Under the pieces are notes generated by a model. The model saw only the letters and a program-made list of their open reading frames with translations. It ran no database searches and was not told the origin of the DNA. A DNA stretch of 64,000 nt. Source: a virus. Location of the stretch: IMG/VR virus record IMGVR_UViG_3300046713_000096, positions 36,855-100,854 of that record. The stretch is one strand, 5' to 3'. A program made the position numbers and the translations under genes. Numbering within the stretch: the stretch's first letter is position 1; every line of letters starts with the position of its first letter. This document shows, one piece after another, positions 24,352 through 31,974 of the stretch.

Positions 24352-24785
24352 CGCACACCTATGCCTTCCTCGAAGTGCTTCCCTCGACGTGGCATGACGT
24401 CCGCAAGCGTCTCGAACAGGCCGACTACGTTCACGCCTTCCACGACAACGCGATCGACATGCACGGGCTCGCGCTGATCGAAATGCGTCGACCGCCATAC
24501 GAGGGCGAGAGCATCTTCGCGCGAATCGAGCGTGGCGACTATGACTACCCAATCGACGACGTCACGGGCGAGGTCGACACGAACGCGATCGAACGCTTCA
24601 ACCGCGAGGCGCTGCACTTCGTCGGCCTCACCGATCACCCGAAGGCGACCGAGATCTTCAACTTCTGCACGGGGCTCGTCGCGCACCACGTCGATCTCGA
24701 CATCAAAGACACCGTCGGGTTTATGCGCAAATACAAGACAGAGATCGTGCGGAAGCTCGAAACGATCGCCTCGTTCATGCAGTGA
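24348..24785 (+). CDS. Hypothetical protein, 145 residues
   Basis: Acidic mixed alpha/beta protein with LEVLPSTWHDVRKRLEQADY and YEGESIFARIERGDYDYPID; one Cys (NFCTG). Last gene before a hairpin terminator. No family recognised. Confidence 0.65.
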   Translation: MTHTYAFLEVLPSTWHDVRKRLEQADYVHAFHDNAIDMHGLALIEMRRPPYEGESIFARIERGDYDYPIDDVTGEVDTNAIERFNREALHFVGLTDHPKATEIFNFCTGLVAHHVDLDIKDTVGFMRKYKTEIVRKLETIASFMQ

Positions 24786-24793
24786 CGCGAACA

Positions 24794-24820
24794 GGGCGCC
24801 TTGCGATGAACGAGGCGCCC
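24794..24820. terminator. Bidirectional hairpin between convergent genes
   Basis: GGGCGCC(T) / (A)GGCGCCC with a 12-nt loop in the 38-nt gap between the plus-strand operon and the convergent gene at 24824. Confidence 0.65.
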
Positions 24821-24823
24821 GCC

Positions 24824-25264
24824 TCACTGCACGTCGAGTGCGCCACCCAAGAGCGCGCGAACTTCAGCGCGCACCGACTGCCGCACCATAAGGCGCAAGC
24901 TAAGCGCCAATCGATCCGCGACCTCTTTCTCGTCATTCGGATCAAGAGCTTCGTGTGTCTTCTGCATGCCGGGATACTTCGCGAGCACAGCGGACGGCAC
25001 CTTGACGTTGCTCTTCGCGTGCCCATTCGTCGCCGTCTTCGCAACAACCTTCGCAGTTGCCGCCTTCTTCGCGGCCTTGCGCTTCTTGCCCTTGGCTTTC
25101 AGCTGCGCCTCGAACCTCGCTTGGTGACGAACCTGATGAACGGCCTGTCGCGAGATGTCGATGCCTTCAGCCTTGCCAGCCGCGATGACCTCGTCGACCG
25201 AAGCCGTGGGCCGTGCTCTCACGAAAGCAGCTTTCGACACTTTGCTTTTTTGCTTCTGCGTCAT
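24824..25264 (-). CDS. Basic HTH DNA-binding protein
   Basis: 146 residues starting MTQKQKSKVSKAAFVRARP. An HTH-like segment (SVDEVIAAGKAEGIDISRQA, then VHQVR) is followed by a Lys/Ala-rich linker like histone or MucR-type tails, then helices. AAGAG lies just before the ATG. A nucleoid-like or regulator protein is likely. Confidence 0.55.
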   Translation of the reverse strand: MTQKQKSKVSKAAFVRARPTASVDEVIAAGKAEGIDISRQAVHQVRHQARFEAQLKAKGKKRKAAKKAATAKVVAKTATNGHAKSNVKVPSAVLAKYPGMQKTHEALDPNDEKEVADRLALSLRLMVRQSVRAEVRALLGGALDVQ

Positions 25265-25348
25265 AACTCTTGGCCTATCCTTTCTAGGGTTTCGGTGTCT
25301 ATCATTTTGCGCCACGGCTGACAACTTTGCCCCGGGGAACCGACGCAC

Positions 25349-25687
25349 ATGGCTGAAGACGCTCGCACGATGAAGCTCTACATCCTGCACACCGCAGCAA
25401 CGCATGAAGAAGTCACCGAGTGCGGCGCATGGCTCGCGACGAAAACCGGGCAGCTTGCTGTGTTCGACGAAGCGCCAAGCGGCTACGTCGTCGCAGCGCC
25501 CGCCGATACGGTGTGGACGCAGACGCGTTGGCTCGCCGCGATCGCGGTGCTGAGCGCTTCGCCCTTCGTCTTTCGCTTCGCGCAGCACTTCGCGCCCGGC
25601 TTGACGCCGCTGCAAGGCTTCGGCGTCGGATGGATCGCCGCCGTGCTCGTGTTGCTTCTCGGGCGTAACGCTATGAGAGCGCCATGA
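25349..25687 (+). CDS. Membrane protein with two helices
   Basis: 112 residues. An N-terminal soluble segment (KLYILHTAATHEEVTECGAW) and two C-terminal membrane segments (LAAIAVLSASPFVF; FGVGWIAAVLVLLLG). Could be a holin or envelope protein. The next gene overlaps its stop by ATGA. Confidence 0.65.
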   Translation: MAEDARTMKLYILHTAATHEEVTECGAWLATKTGQLAVFDEAPSGYVVAAPADTVWTQTRWLAAIAVLSASPFVFRFAQHFAPGLTPLQGFGVGWIAAVLVLLLGRNAMRAP

Positions 25688-25836
25688 CCGAACGCTTCTA
25701 TCGCGACGCCCCCGAGTATCGCGCGGCCGTGCGAGCTCGAAAGCTGAAGCTCGCAGGTGCCATCGCCTTCGCGTTCATTCTCGGGGGCGCGCTGTGCGCG
25801 CTCGGCTTCGCCGCGCTGCGCTTTGGATGGCCATGA
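25684..25836 (+). CDS. Small single-pass membrane protein
   Basis: 50 residues: basic N-terminus, then LAGAIAFAFILGGALCALGF, and a short end. ATGA overlaps on both sides place it in a three-gene operon of small membrane proteins. Confidence 0.6.
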   Translation: MTERFYRDAPEYRAAVRARKLKLAGAIAFAFILGGALCALGFAALRFGWP

Positions 25837-25934
25837 CGGGCCCCGATTGGATCAAGGTCGCTTTTTTGCTTTGGCTCGTCGCGCGGGACTTTTTCGACGG
25901 GCCCGCGGACTGGCCTGACGAGCCGGAAGAGTGA
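25833..25934 (+). CDS. Very small membrane-anchored acidic peptide
   Basis: 33 residues: DWIKVAFLLWLVARDFF, then an acidic tail (DWPDEPEE). The start overlaps the previous stop (ATGA). It lies antisense to the 3' end of the gene at 25852, so one of the two ends may be wrong. Confidence 0.4.
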   Translation: MTGPDWIKVAFLLWLVARDFFDGPADWPDEPEE

Positions 25935-26148
25935 CGGCGGGGTTATACTGTGACAGCTCGAACGTGTCGCCCGAGAACGCTGCCATCGCCGACACCGCGC
26001 CGATCTCGAAGAGCCGTGCGAGCGAATGCGGGTGCGCCGTGATGAACTTCAGCAAGCGATCGTAAAAGTCTTCGCTGAAGAGCGCTTGCTCTCGCAGCTC
26101 GCCGATCTCAATCACGACTCTCGTTTTCATGACCTTCGTGCGCTTCAT
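25852..26148 (-). CDS. Hypothetical protein with basic tail
   Basis: 98 residues: KTRVVIEIGELREQALFSED and a helical middle, then a Lys/Arg/Pro tail in the antisense overlap. Function unknown. Confidence 0.5.
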   Translation of the reverse strand: MKRTKVMKTRVVIEIGELREQALFSEDFYDRLLKFITAHPHSLARLFEIGAVSAMAAFSGDTFELSQYNPAVTLPARQASPRARRKSPARRAKAKKRP

Positions 26149-26173
26149 GGTGTTCCGCCTTTCGGACGACCGA

Positions 26174-26467
26174 TCAGTCATCGTCATCGTCGTCTTGGTG
26201 GCGCCCGAACAGATTGTAAACGTTGAGCGCGAAATTCGTGAAGCGCTCGACCTTTTCGCGTGCCGTGTGCTCGTTCGATGCGTTGCCGGTCATTGCGATG
26301 ACGGGTTCGCTCTCGACGTCATTGTCGTCGACGTGAATCGTCAACGACCAACGATATCGGCTCGTGTTCGGATTCGGCGACTGAGTCTTCGACGCTCGCT
26401 CGCCCGATGTCGGTGCCAGCGTCGCGAGCTCAATAGTCTGATTGATTCGGTATTTCTTCGACGCCAT
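26174..26467 (-). CDS. Hypothetical beta-rich protein
   Basis: 97 residues (KYRINQTIELATLAPTSGER; YRWSLTIHVDDNDVESEPVI) ending in six Asp. Upstream DNA starts the 18-bp repeat array, so these repeats could regulate it. Function unknown. Confidence 0.6.
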   Translation of the reverse strand: MASKKYRINQTIELATLAPTSGERASKTQSPNPNTSRYRWSLTIHVDDNDVESEPVIAMTGNASNEHTAREKVERFTNFALNVYNLFGRHQDDDDDD

Positions 26468-26516
26468 GTGCGAGCCTTTCACGAACCCGGGGCGGCCCGA
26501 GCAGTCTGCAGTTTTC

Positions 26517-26610
26517 GGGTAACTACCTGAACGAGGGTAACTGTATGAACGACCGGGCCGACCTCGTCGCGCCAAAGGGGTCGACGGTTCTTCGGGTAAC
26601 TGCCTGACGG
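26517..26610 (+). repeat. Three copies of the 18-bp GGGTAACTG repeat
   Basis: GGGTAACTACCTGAACGA (26517-26534) and GGGTAACTGTATGAACGA (26535-26552) are head to tail with no gap. A degenerate third copy is at 26594-26610. They lie between two minus-strand genes. Confidence 0.85.
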
Positions 26611-26611
26611 G

Positions 26612-26905
26612 TCATGCGCCAGCCGTCGACCACTCGCTCAGTAGGGCAAGCAGGTCGGGGCTCGTGCCGCACGCGGCCCGCCATTCGTGCCACCGGTCGA
26701 CCAGTGCCGAGACATCGTCGCGCGACGTGACCGGGCACGGTGTCTCGTTCCACCAAAACCACGTGACGACGAGCACGCTCGACATCTTCGCGCGCGTGTC
26801 GAGACAGATGGCCGCTGCATCGTTGACAGTGCCGCCCTTCTTCGCTTTCCCGCGCCAGTGCCAAACGCCCGCCCGGTCCTGCATCCATTTGTTTACGCCG
26901 CCCAT
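26612..26905 (-). CDS. Trp-rich hypothetical protein inside the repeat array
   Basis: About 97 residues (NKWMQDRAGVWHWRGKAKKG; SVLVVTWFWWNETPC; WHEWRAACG). Its ends are flanked on both sides by the 18-bp repeats. It could be the protein that acts on or is controlled by them. The start could also be the ATG at 26947. Confidence 0.5.
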   Translation of the reverse strand: MGGVNKWMQDRAGVWHWRGKAKKGGTVNDAAAICLDTRAKMSSVLVVTWFWWNETPCPVTSRDDVSALVDRWHEWRAACGTSPDLLALLSEWSTAGA

Positions 26906-26995
26906 TCGGCGAACAGTGCCACGGGCCCGGGGACAGTGCCAAGTCATCTGCGTCGCGCGGCCCGACCGACGGCGGACCGAGGTGTCAGCGGTAAC

Positions 26996-27067
26996 GGGTA
27001 ACTGTTTGAACGAAGGCGCCTTTCGGGTAACTGTTTGAATGACACCCCGTGGGTAACTGATTGGCGG
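26996..27067 (+). repeat. Three copies of the 18-bp repeat, same orientation
   Basis: GGGTAACTGTTTGAACGA (26996-27013), GGGTAACTGTTTGAATGA (27025-27042) and a partial GGGTAACTGATTGGCGG (27051-27067). Confidence 0.85.
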
Positions 27068-27187
27068 AAAACAGGCCCCGGGGCGGCTTCGGGTTTCATA
27101 CCCGGGGCCATGCCTGGCACTGTCGCTCGGATTCCCGAACGCGCGTCAGCGCGAACGAAGGGCCCTTCGAGCTGTCTCGCCTTTCAT

Positions 27188-27582
27188 GGGTCATTCAGTT
27201 ACCCATCAGCTCGGCAGAATGGTCGAAGCGACAGCTCGACCCCTCTGCTCGCTCTGCCGAATCGACACCGCTGCCCCGTGGGCGATAAACCGCCCGCATA
27301 GACCGACCGATTAGTAGCGTCGCCCTTGTGGGTCCGCCATCACTGCCGACCGTGTAGGATAGGTCGGAAGGGAGCCCTCACTAGTGGGGAGGGGGTACCC
27401 CATTCATACAGTTACCCTACCTCGTTCACATAGTTACCCGAGGCCCGGCTGTACTACTGGGTAACTGTTAGAACGATGCCGGCCCCTCACGCCAATCATT
27501 CACACAGTTACCCTACACCGTTCTACTAGTTACCCGGCACACGGGTAACTGTCAGAACGAATCCAGGTAACCATGTGACCGA
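27188..27582. repeat. Mixed-orientation cluster of the 18-bp repeat
   Basis: Minus copies at 27188-27204, 27401-27417, 27422-27439, 27496-27513 and 27518-27535. Plus copies at 27459-27476 and 27543-27560. A weak plus copy lies at 27565-27582. Two inverted pairs face each other across 19 and 7 nt. Confidence 0.85.
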
Positions 27583-28185
27583 TGCATACACCTGCACGAC
27601 CTGGATGCCCTGTCAGTCCTGTCGAGCTGCAGTAAGACAGGGCTAACAGGGGGTGGCGCAGGGGGCGGGGCGAGTCAGTTGGGACCGGGATGTTCACGCT
27701 GTGCTCTATTCGGGATTCCACAGATACAGCATGGATGAGCTGCACAGGGGGATGCTCTTTTCCCTGGCTCTCATACATACGCTGCAGGTGCACGCACAAC
27801 CGGGGTGCATGCGCGCTACTGATGGGTGAGAGCATAGCGTTACGCATGGATTGAGCTGACGTGGTGACAGGGGACAGAAGGTCACGTTTCCCCTACTGGC
27901 TCGTGTGGTGTATTCGGGGAATGCGCTTGATAGGTTGGGCGGTTGTTTTGTGGCTGGCACTGGGTTGCTGCACTCCTATCCCCGAGCTCTCGCGTACTGT
28001 GTAGAGGTGCATTCGTGCTGCCTAGCAAGGGGTTGCACGTACTAGCCTGCAGGCGCTTAGCGTCACGTAGCGGGCTTGCCCTATGCGCTCCTACTCCCAT
28101 GCTCTAGATGCGCACTTCGGCGAGCTCCGCTTTCAGGTCGTGTTTTCGGGCGCAGGTGAGTGCGTGAAGAGCTATGCTCGCATAG

Positions 28186-28203
28186 GGGTAACTGCGTGAA
28201 CGA
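28186..28203 (+). repeat. Isolated copy of the 18-bp repeat
   Basis: GGGTAACTGCGTGAACGA, about 35 nt before the stop codon of the MKLxxLR gene at 28237. Confidence 0.85.
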
Positions 28204-28236
28204 AACGCGCAGCGTGATCCGAGGTCATGCGGGCGG

Positions 28237-28605
28237 TTATTTGCCTGACATTCGGCTCTCGATGTGTCCGCACACGCAGAGATACACGTGATGGATGTCG
28301 GTGCGCTCGTCTATCTCGAAGGCGCGCGCAGCTCCACAGGCAGAACACTTGCATGCCATCATGAACGCTGTGCGCGCCGCTTGCTCCACTTCGAACGCGT
28401 CCAGGCGCGCGCCGTACCCATGTTCAAAACGACCCGCAAGCACGTCGTAGCAGTCACTACGGCATTCGGCGCACACTGCGCTTTGTTCGTGCGTGTCTTG
28501 CAGGTCGTGGGCTACGCGCTTGCAGCATGAGCAAACCGGGCCCGCTGGATTCGGATCGGCGCCTTCGCGGTCACGTAGCGCTGTACGTAGCTCGTGCAGC
28601 TTCAT
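28237..28605 (-). CDS. MKLxxLR-tagged zinc protein, member 1
   Basis: 122 residues starting MKLHELRTALRDREG. Cys pairs CSCC and CAEC, then CKCSACG and LCVCGH, give a two-zinc fold. The N-terminal MKLxxLR helix is shared with the next three genes and the gene at 44295. Overlaps the following gene's end by ATGA. Confidence 0.65.
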   Translation of the reverse strand: MKLHELRTALRDREGADPNPAGPVCSCCKRVAHDLQDTHEQSAVCAECRSDCYDVLAGRFEHGYGARLDAFEVEQAARTAFMMACKCSACGAARAFEIDERTDIHHVYLCVCGHIESRMSGK

Positions 28606-29024
28606 CGGCGCGACTCCACGGCCACTAAACCGAGCAGTCGTGCCTTTTCGGACATGCACCGTTCGCAGATCATGCGATACGTCACGAGCTCGCCGTCGAC
28701 CCCACTGAACGACAGCGCTGTCGTCAGCGGCACGAGATCGCCCTTGTCGTCATACAGCGCTTCGCACATCGTACAGCCGTCGCACTTCGGGCATCGCGCA
28801 ATCGCGAGCGGCGACGTTTCGACCTCTTTCACGACGACGTAGGTCTTACAGCGCGGACACCGGAACGCATGCGCGCTTTCATCGGACTCGGATGCGAGAT
28901 CGACACCTGTGACGAAGGTGCGCCCGGGCGCAGGATCGGTGTTTTCGACCTCGTTTTCGTCGTCGAGGTCGTCATTGTCGTCTTTCGGCGCTTCGTACAG
29001 CTCGCGCAAGTCGCGCAGCTTCAT
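28602..29024 (-). CDS. MKLxxLR-tagged zinc protein, member 2
   Basis: 140 residues. MKLRDLRELYEAPKDDN, then an acidic linker (DDLDDENEVENTDP) and zinc pairs FRCPRC, RCPKCDGCTMC and ICERC. GAGGT lies upstream of the ATG. Role unknown; probably part of a family that differs mainly in the zinc module. Confidence 0.7.
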   Translation of the reverse strand: MKLRDLRELYEAPKDDNDDLDDENEVENTDPAPGRTFVTGVDLASESDESAHAFRCPRCKTYVVVKEVETSPLAIARCPKCDGCTMCEALYDDKGDLVPLTTALSFSGVDGELVTYRMICERCMSEKARLLGLVAVESRR

Positions 29025-29034
29025 TTTGTCGACC

Positions 29035-29301
29035 TCACACGTATGAATCGCAATTTGCGCACACGCTCGGCACAGAGGGCAGGCTCGGATCAGGCACAAA
29101 GTACTTCAGACACTTCTTGCACCGATACATGCGCCCTTTGACCGGGCCGTCTTTCGTCTTCAGCGTGAACGAGATACCGAATTCGTCCTTTGGCGCGCGC
29201 TTGCGCCTCTTGCCGTGCCGATTCTTCCCTGCACGGGGCTTCGGTGCGCCCTGCACGTAGTCGGGCTCTCGCAGGCGCTGGCGCAGCTCTTCGAGCTTCA
29301 T
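29035..29301 (-). CDS. MKLxxLR-tagged zinc protein, member 3
   Basis: 88 residues: MKLEELRQRLREPDY, a basic linker rich in Lys/Arg, then YRCKKCLKYFVP and VCANCDSYV, a single zinc ribbon. Confidence 0.7.
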   Translation of the reverse strand: MKLEELRQRLREPDYVQGAPKPRAGKNRHGKRRKRAPKDEFGISFTLKTKDGPVKGRMYRCKKCLKYFVPDPSLPSVPSVCANCDSYV

Positions 29302-29303
29302 GG

Positions 29304-29561
29304 CTAGAGCGGCCCCACGAGCCAGATGATCCCGCACGGGTTGCACCGGTATGCCGCCGTCGGCGCAGTGCCACGCGCTGACGGGTGCTCGCGGATGATC
29401 TCGGCTACGTCAGGATCGGTCAGCTGCGCCGGCACGCGCGGCCCTCGACACTTCGAGCATCGCAAGCGCACCTTGCGCGTCTTGCGCGTCGCGGCCTCGA
29501 TCGGCGCCTTCGTGGGCGGCCTATCCTTGCGTAAACGCTTGCGCAATTGGTCGAGCTTCAT
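29304..29561 (-). CDS. MKLxxLR-tagged zinc protein, member 4
   Basis: 85 residues: MKLDQLRKRLRKDRP, a basic linker, then LRCSKCRGP and YRCNPCGIIW. The tandem order of four such genes points to duplication followed by divergence. Confidence 0.7.
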   Translation of the reverse strand: MKLDQLRKRLRKDRPPTKAPIEAATRKTRKVRLRCSKCRGPRVPAQLTDPDVAEIIREHPSARGTAPTAAYRCNPCGIIWLVGPL

Positions 29562-29792
29562 CGGCGAAAGCGTCTTTTCGCCCATGCCTGCACGCTGCGT
29601 CAACGAAGAAGCACCGAGCTCGCCGCGCGCAGGCGCTCGCGCAAGGCCGCTGCCCGCCACGTGGCGCCCCGTCCCGATCTAGGGCGCTACCTTCGCACCT
29701 GCCCGGGCCCGCTCGTCGCCTGCAGGCGCGTAAGCGCCAGCGGGTCAGTGTGCGACACGGTATGTGTGGAAGTTGCTTTTTCAGGCCGCAAA

Positions 29793-30251
29793 ATGACGTC
29801 AGACTCGATCCATGTGCCAAGCGCGCAAGCGAAACGCTTGAAAGCGCTCGCGAAGTTCGTGCTGCCGATCATCGGTATCGCAGCCGGCACCGCCTGGACA
29901 ACGACCGCGACATGGATCCGCACGCGCCCGAGCTCTGACGAGGTCGCGAAAACGACCGCGGAATGCACGACGCTCGCGAAAGACGCGCAGGATCAAGGCA
30001 AAACGCACCACGCACAGATCTATGCCCTGCAAGACGCCGCCTTGCAGCTGGCGCGCATCACGATCGGCCTGCACGCGCAGGCCGAAGTCGAGCGAGCCTA
30101 CAGCGGCAGCAAGCGCCTGCCCGAATACATCGATCGGGCGCGCAAGTTCTATACCGCCGAATTCGAGCGCGAACTTGACGAGCACCCGGGCGAGCTCGTG
30201 CGCGCTGTCAGGCAGGCGCAGCGGGTCGTGTGGCGACCCGACCGCGACTAG
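29793..30251 (+). CDS. Membrane-anchored helical protein
   Basis: 152 residues. FVLPIIGIAAGTAWTTTATW is a membrane helix after a short basic N-terminus; the remaining 100 residues form amphipathic helices like a coiled coil. No lipobox. Stop codon TAG in CTAG is shared with the convergent gene. Possibly spanin-like or a membrane-bound structural protein, but unproven. Confidence 0.65.
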   Translation: MTSDSIHVPSAQAKRLKALAKFVLPIIGIAAGTAWTTTATWIRTRPSSDEVAKTTAECTTLAKDAQDQGKTHHAQIYALQDAALQLARITIGLHAQAEVERAYSGSKRLPEYIDRARKFYTAEFERELDEHPGELVRAVRQAQRVVWRPDRD

Positions 30252-30517
30252 GCTGCGCGTTCGCCCTTCTTCGCGCGCACGATCGCGAGACACGCCTCGC
30301 ACACGTGCGGATCCATCGTTGCCACCCAGCTCGGGGCTTGCGGTCGCCCGAGCATCGGGCGCCATACCGCAAGCCACTGCTCGCCCTCGTCGCGCCCCAT
30401 ATCGTCGTAGGTTGGCTCGCCGCCACACAACACCGGCTTCGTCGCATTCAGGCCGCGAAAGCCGCGCGTGCGACGGTCCTTCGCGCTCTGCTTTGCCTTG
30501 CGGATGTGGTGAATCAC
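30248..30517 (-). CDS. Small Cys protein, HNH-like spacing
   Basis: 89 residues from a GTG overlapping the previous TGA. Basic N-terminus (IHHIRKAKQSAKDRRTRG), then VLCGGEP and HVCEACLAI. The spacing could suit a zinc-stabilised fold; no HNH catalytic core is seen. Ends in the shared CTAG. Confidence 0.55.
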   Translation of the reverse strand: MIHHIRKAKQSAKDRRTRGFRGLNATKPVLCGGEPTYDDMGRDEGEQWLAVWRPMLGRPQAPSWVATMDPHVCEACLAIVRAKKGERAA

Positions 30518-30675
30518 TTCGCCACCTGCGCACCGGGCATGCGGCCTTCGAGCCGATACAGCTCAGCAAGCCACTTCGTGCGCTGTGCGAGAAGGTACGG
30601 GCACCACGAGATGCGCAGCATGCCCGTGTAGGTGTCGATGATCCCGAGCACTTGTTCTCGCGTGACGTTTTGCAT
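30514..30675 (-). CDS. Small leaderless gene, 53 residues
   Basis: MQNVTREQVLGIIDTYTG then a helical region rich in Leu and Arg. The ATG lies 6 nt after the TAGAGT -10 of a class A promoter, so the mRNA should start at the AUG. Its TGA overlaps the next GTG. Function unknown. Confidence 0.6.
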   Translation of the reverse strand: MQNVTREQVLGIIDTYTGMLRISWCPYLLAQRTKWLAELYRLEGRMPGAQVAK

Positions 30676-30681
30676 ACTCAT

Positions 30682-30709
30682 ACTCTAGCGCGGTTTCGCT
30701 TCAACGCAA
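30682..30709 (-). promoter_or_regulatory. Phage leaderless promoter, class A
   Basis: TTGCGTTGAAGCGAA, 16-nt spacer, TAGAGT; ATG 6 nt downstream. Confidence 0.8.
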
Positions 30710-30730
30710 GCACTTTTCAAAACTGCCGCG

Positions 30731-30886
30731 TTACGCCCTACCTCCCATCGCTACCGCCCAAAATCGAACCCACCCCGCGATCCGTTTCGCGTCCCGCAAT
30801 GCCGCCTCTGCAACCACTTGCGCCGCAAACCCCGCCCACCACATGAATCCGCCACTCATTTTGTACGCTCCGGTTGTTTGTGTCAT
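30731..30886 (-). CDS. Small membrane-associated protein, 51 residues
   Basis: MTQTTGAYKMSGGFMWWAGF then Ala/Val-rich helices and a basic end. The ATG overlaps the upstream gene's TGA. Could insert in the membrane through its Trp-rich start. Function unknown. Confidence 0.55.
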   Translation of the reverse strand: MTQTTGAYKMSGGFMWWAGFAAQVVAEAALRDAKRIAGWVRFWAVAMGGRA

Positions 30887-31266
30887 GCCTGCACGGCGTC
30901 GACGTCGCAAGCGGCTGCAAGCGCGCGACAGTGCACAGAGAACTCGCCGTGCGCCTTGATCAAGTCGCCCTGCAGGCTCAAGAGCGCGCGACCGATCGCA
31001 GGCTTCTCGCTGTACCCGCTCAAGAGCGCAGCGGCTTCTGATACGCGTGTGGCCATCGGCAGATACTTGCGCGCAGCGGCCTTGTCGTTCGTCGCGATGA
31101 AGTCAGCGAGGTACAGCGCGCACAGCTTGATCGCACTCGACAGGTCAGCGAAGGCGATGGCGCGCGCGTCGCACATCTTGAACGTGTTGGGCAAGCTCGC
31201 GATGTGCAAGGCCTGGCCATTGAGCGTGCGCACGATGCTGTCGGCCGTTTTCGAGTTCGATTTCAT
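30883..31266 (-). CDS. Helical hypothetical protein, 127 residues
   Basis: Entirely helical (SKTADSIVRTLNGQALHIAS; ALLSGYSEKPAIGRALLSLQ), a four-helix-bundle-like pattern. The ATG lies 6 nt after the TAGATT -10. Operon with the 51-residue gene downstream. Function unknown. Confidence 0.65.
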   Translation of the reverse strand: MKSNSKTADSIVRTLNGQALHIASLPNTFKMCDARAIAFADLSSAIKLCALYLADFIATNDKAAARKYLPMATRVSEAAALLSGYSEKPAIGRALLSLQGDLIKAHGEFSVHCRALAAACDVDAVQA

Positions 31267-31272
31267 ACGTTC

Positions 31273-31300
31273 AATCTAGCGCGGTTTCGCTTCAACGCAA
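31273..31300 (-). promoter_or_regulatory. Phage leaderless promoter, class A
   Basis: TTGCGT, 16 nt, TAGATT; ATG 6 nt downstream. Confidence 0.8.
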
Positions 31301-31308
31301 CGACTTTT

Positions 31309-31485
31309 TCAGCGGGCTTCGCGCGCACGCTGAGCGGCGACGATTTCCGCTTCGAGATCATCGGCTTGCTTCTTGTACTGCGCGACGAGGTCGTCGAAGC
31401 CGGATGCTTGCGCAGCATCCATCAGCGACAGTTTGGCGGCCTTCTTCATGCGTAGGGCTTCGATCCGGGGCGTTGCGAACATCAT
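31309..31485 (-). CDS. Small helical protein, 58 residues
   Basis: MMFATPRIEALRMKKAAKLS, then acidic and Lys-rich helices ending in ARREAR-like residues. AGGTAG lies 6 nt before the ATG pair, so this gene has a normal ribosome site, unlike its neighbours. Second gene of the operon driven by the promoter at 31907. Confidence 0.55.
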   Translation of the reverse strand: MMFATPRIEALRMKKAAKLSLMDAAQASGFDDLVAQYKKQADDLEAEIVAAQRAREAR

Positions 31486-31513
31486 GGCGATCTACCTGCT
31501 TTCAATGCGGAAA

Positions 31514-31529
31514 GGGCCCCGAAGGGCCC
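31514..31529 (-). terminator. GGGCCC-CGAA-GGGCCC hairpin
   Basis: GGGCCC / GGGCCC stem with a CGAA or UUCG loop depending on strand, between two minus-strand genes. It lacks a U tract. Repeated near 34.1, 34.5, 36.6 and 38.2 kb. Confidence 0.6.
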
Positions 31530-31537
31530 GATCTCGT

Positions 31538-31900
31538 TCAGATTGCGACACCGAGGCCGCTGGCGGCCTCTGCCCATTCGGGGCGCTCGACTACGAGGCG
31601 CGAATCGTACGCGTTGCGCGGTTCCATGCTGCGACCGCCGTGCGCGTTCTGCAGGTACATGCACGCCTGCGCGCGCTCGCTCGGCACGTAGCCGACGAAG
31701 CGGCCCTTGTGGTTGTAGTGCGCGGTCACGAAGCCGCGGTCGACGAGTGTGCACAAGGCACTGTTGTCGATGTGGTTGATCGACGTGGCGCCCATGTCGG
31801 CCGCCGCATTTTGGAAGATGGTTTGCAAGGCCATGAAGGCCTTGCCCGAGAGCGTGCCCATCACGAAGGTTTCGACCACGATTGCTGCGAGATTCAACAT
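31538..31900 (-). CDS. Hypothetical protein, about 120 residues
   Basis: MLNLAAIVVETFVMGTLSGK, helical with a hydrophobic N-terminus, then beta-like (FVTAHYNHKGRFVGYVPSER). The leaderless start is the second ATG, 6 nt after TAGGAT; a further ATG lies two codons earlier. Function unknown. Confidence 0.65.
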   Translation of the reverse strand: MLNLAAIVVETFVMGTLSGKAFMALQTIFQNAAADMGATSINHIDNSALCTLVDRGFVTAHYNHKGRFVGYVPSERAQACMYLQNAHGGRSMEPRNAYDSRLVVERPEWAEAASGLGVAI

Positions 31901-31906
31901 ACTCAT

Positions 31907-31934
31907 ATCCTAGCGCGGTTTCGCTTCAACGCAA
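31907..31934 (-). promoter_or_regulatory. Phage leaderless promoter, class A
   Basis: AAAAAGTTG, TTGCGTTGAAGCGAA, TAGGAT; ATG 6 nt downstream. Confidence 0.8.
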
Positions 31935-31974
31935 CAACTTTTTAGCTAGCGGTTGCTAGGGCCAGCAAGGTCGG

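Larger units (their letters stand above)
27061..28236. other. 1.2-kb non-coding region, candidate origin or partition/operator locus
   Basis: No ORF here has a convincing protein composition, base use differs from flanking genes, and repeats are dense: inverted pairs with spacers of 19 and 7 nt at 27422-27476 and 27518-27560. Long non-coding DNA with oriented iterons is typical of replication origins, partition sites or repressor arrays. A ParB-like gene and full replication genes are present elsewhere in the window. Confidence 0.6.

Noticed and set aside
27530-28100. ORFs at 27530-27847, 27706-27960 and 27882-28100 on the minus strand
   Set aside because: Composition is unlike the coding style of neighbours (Pro/Ser/Cys rich, no ribosome sites), and they cross the repeat array.
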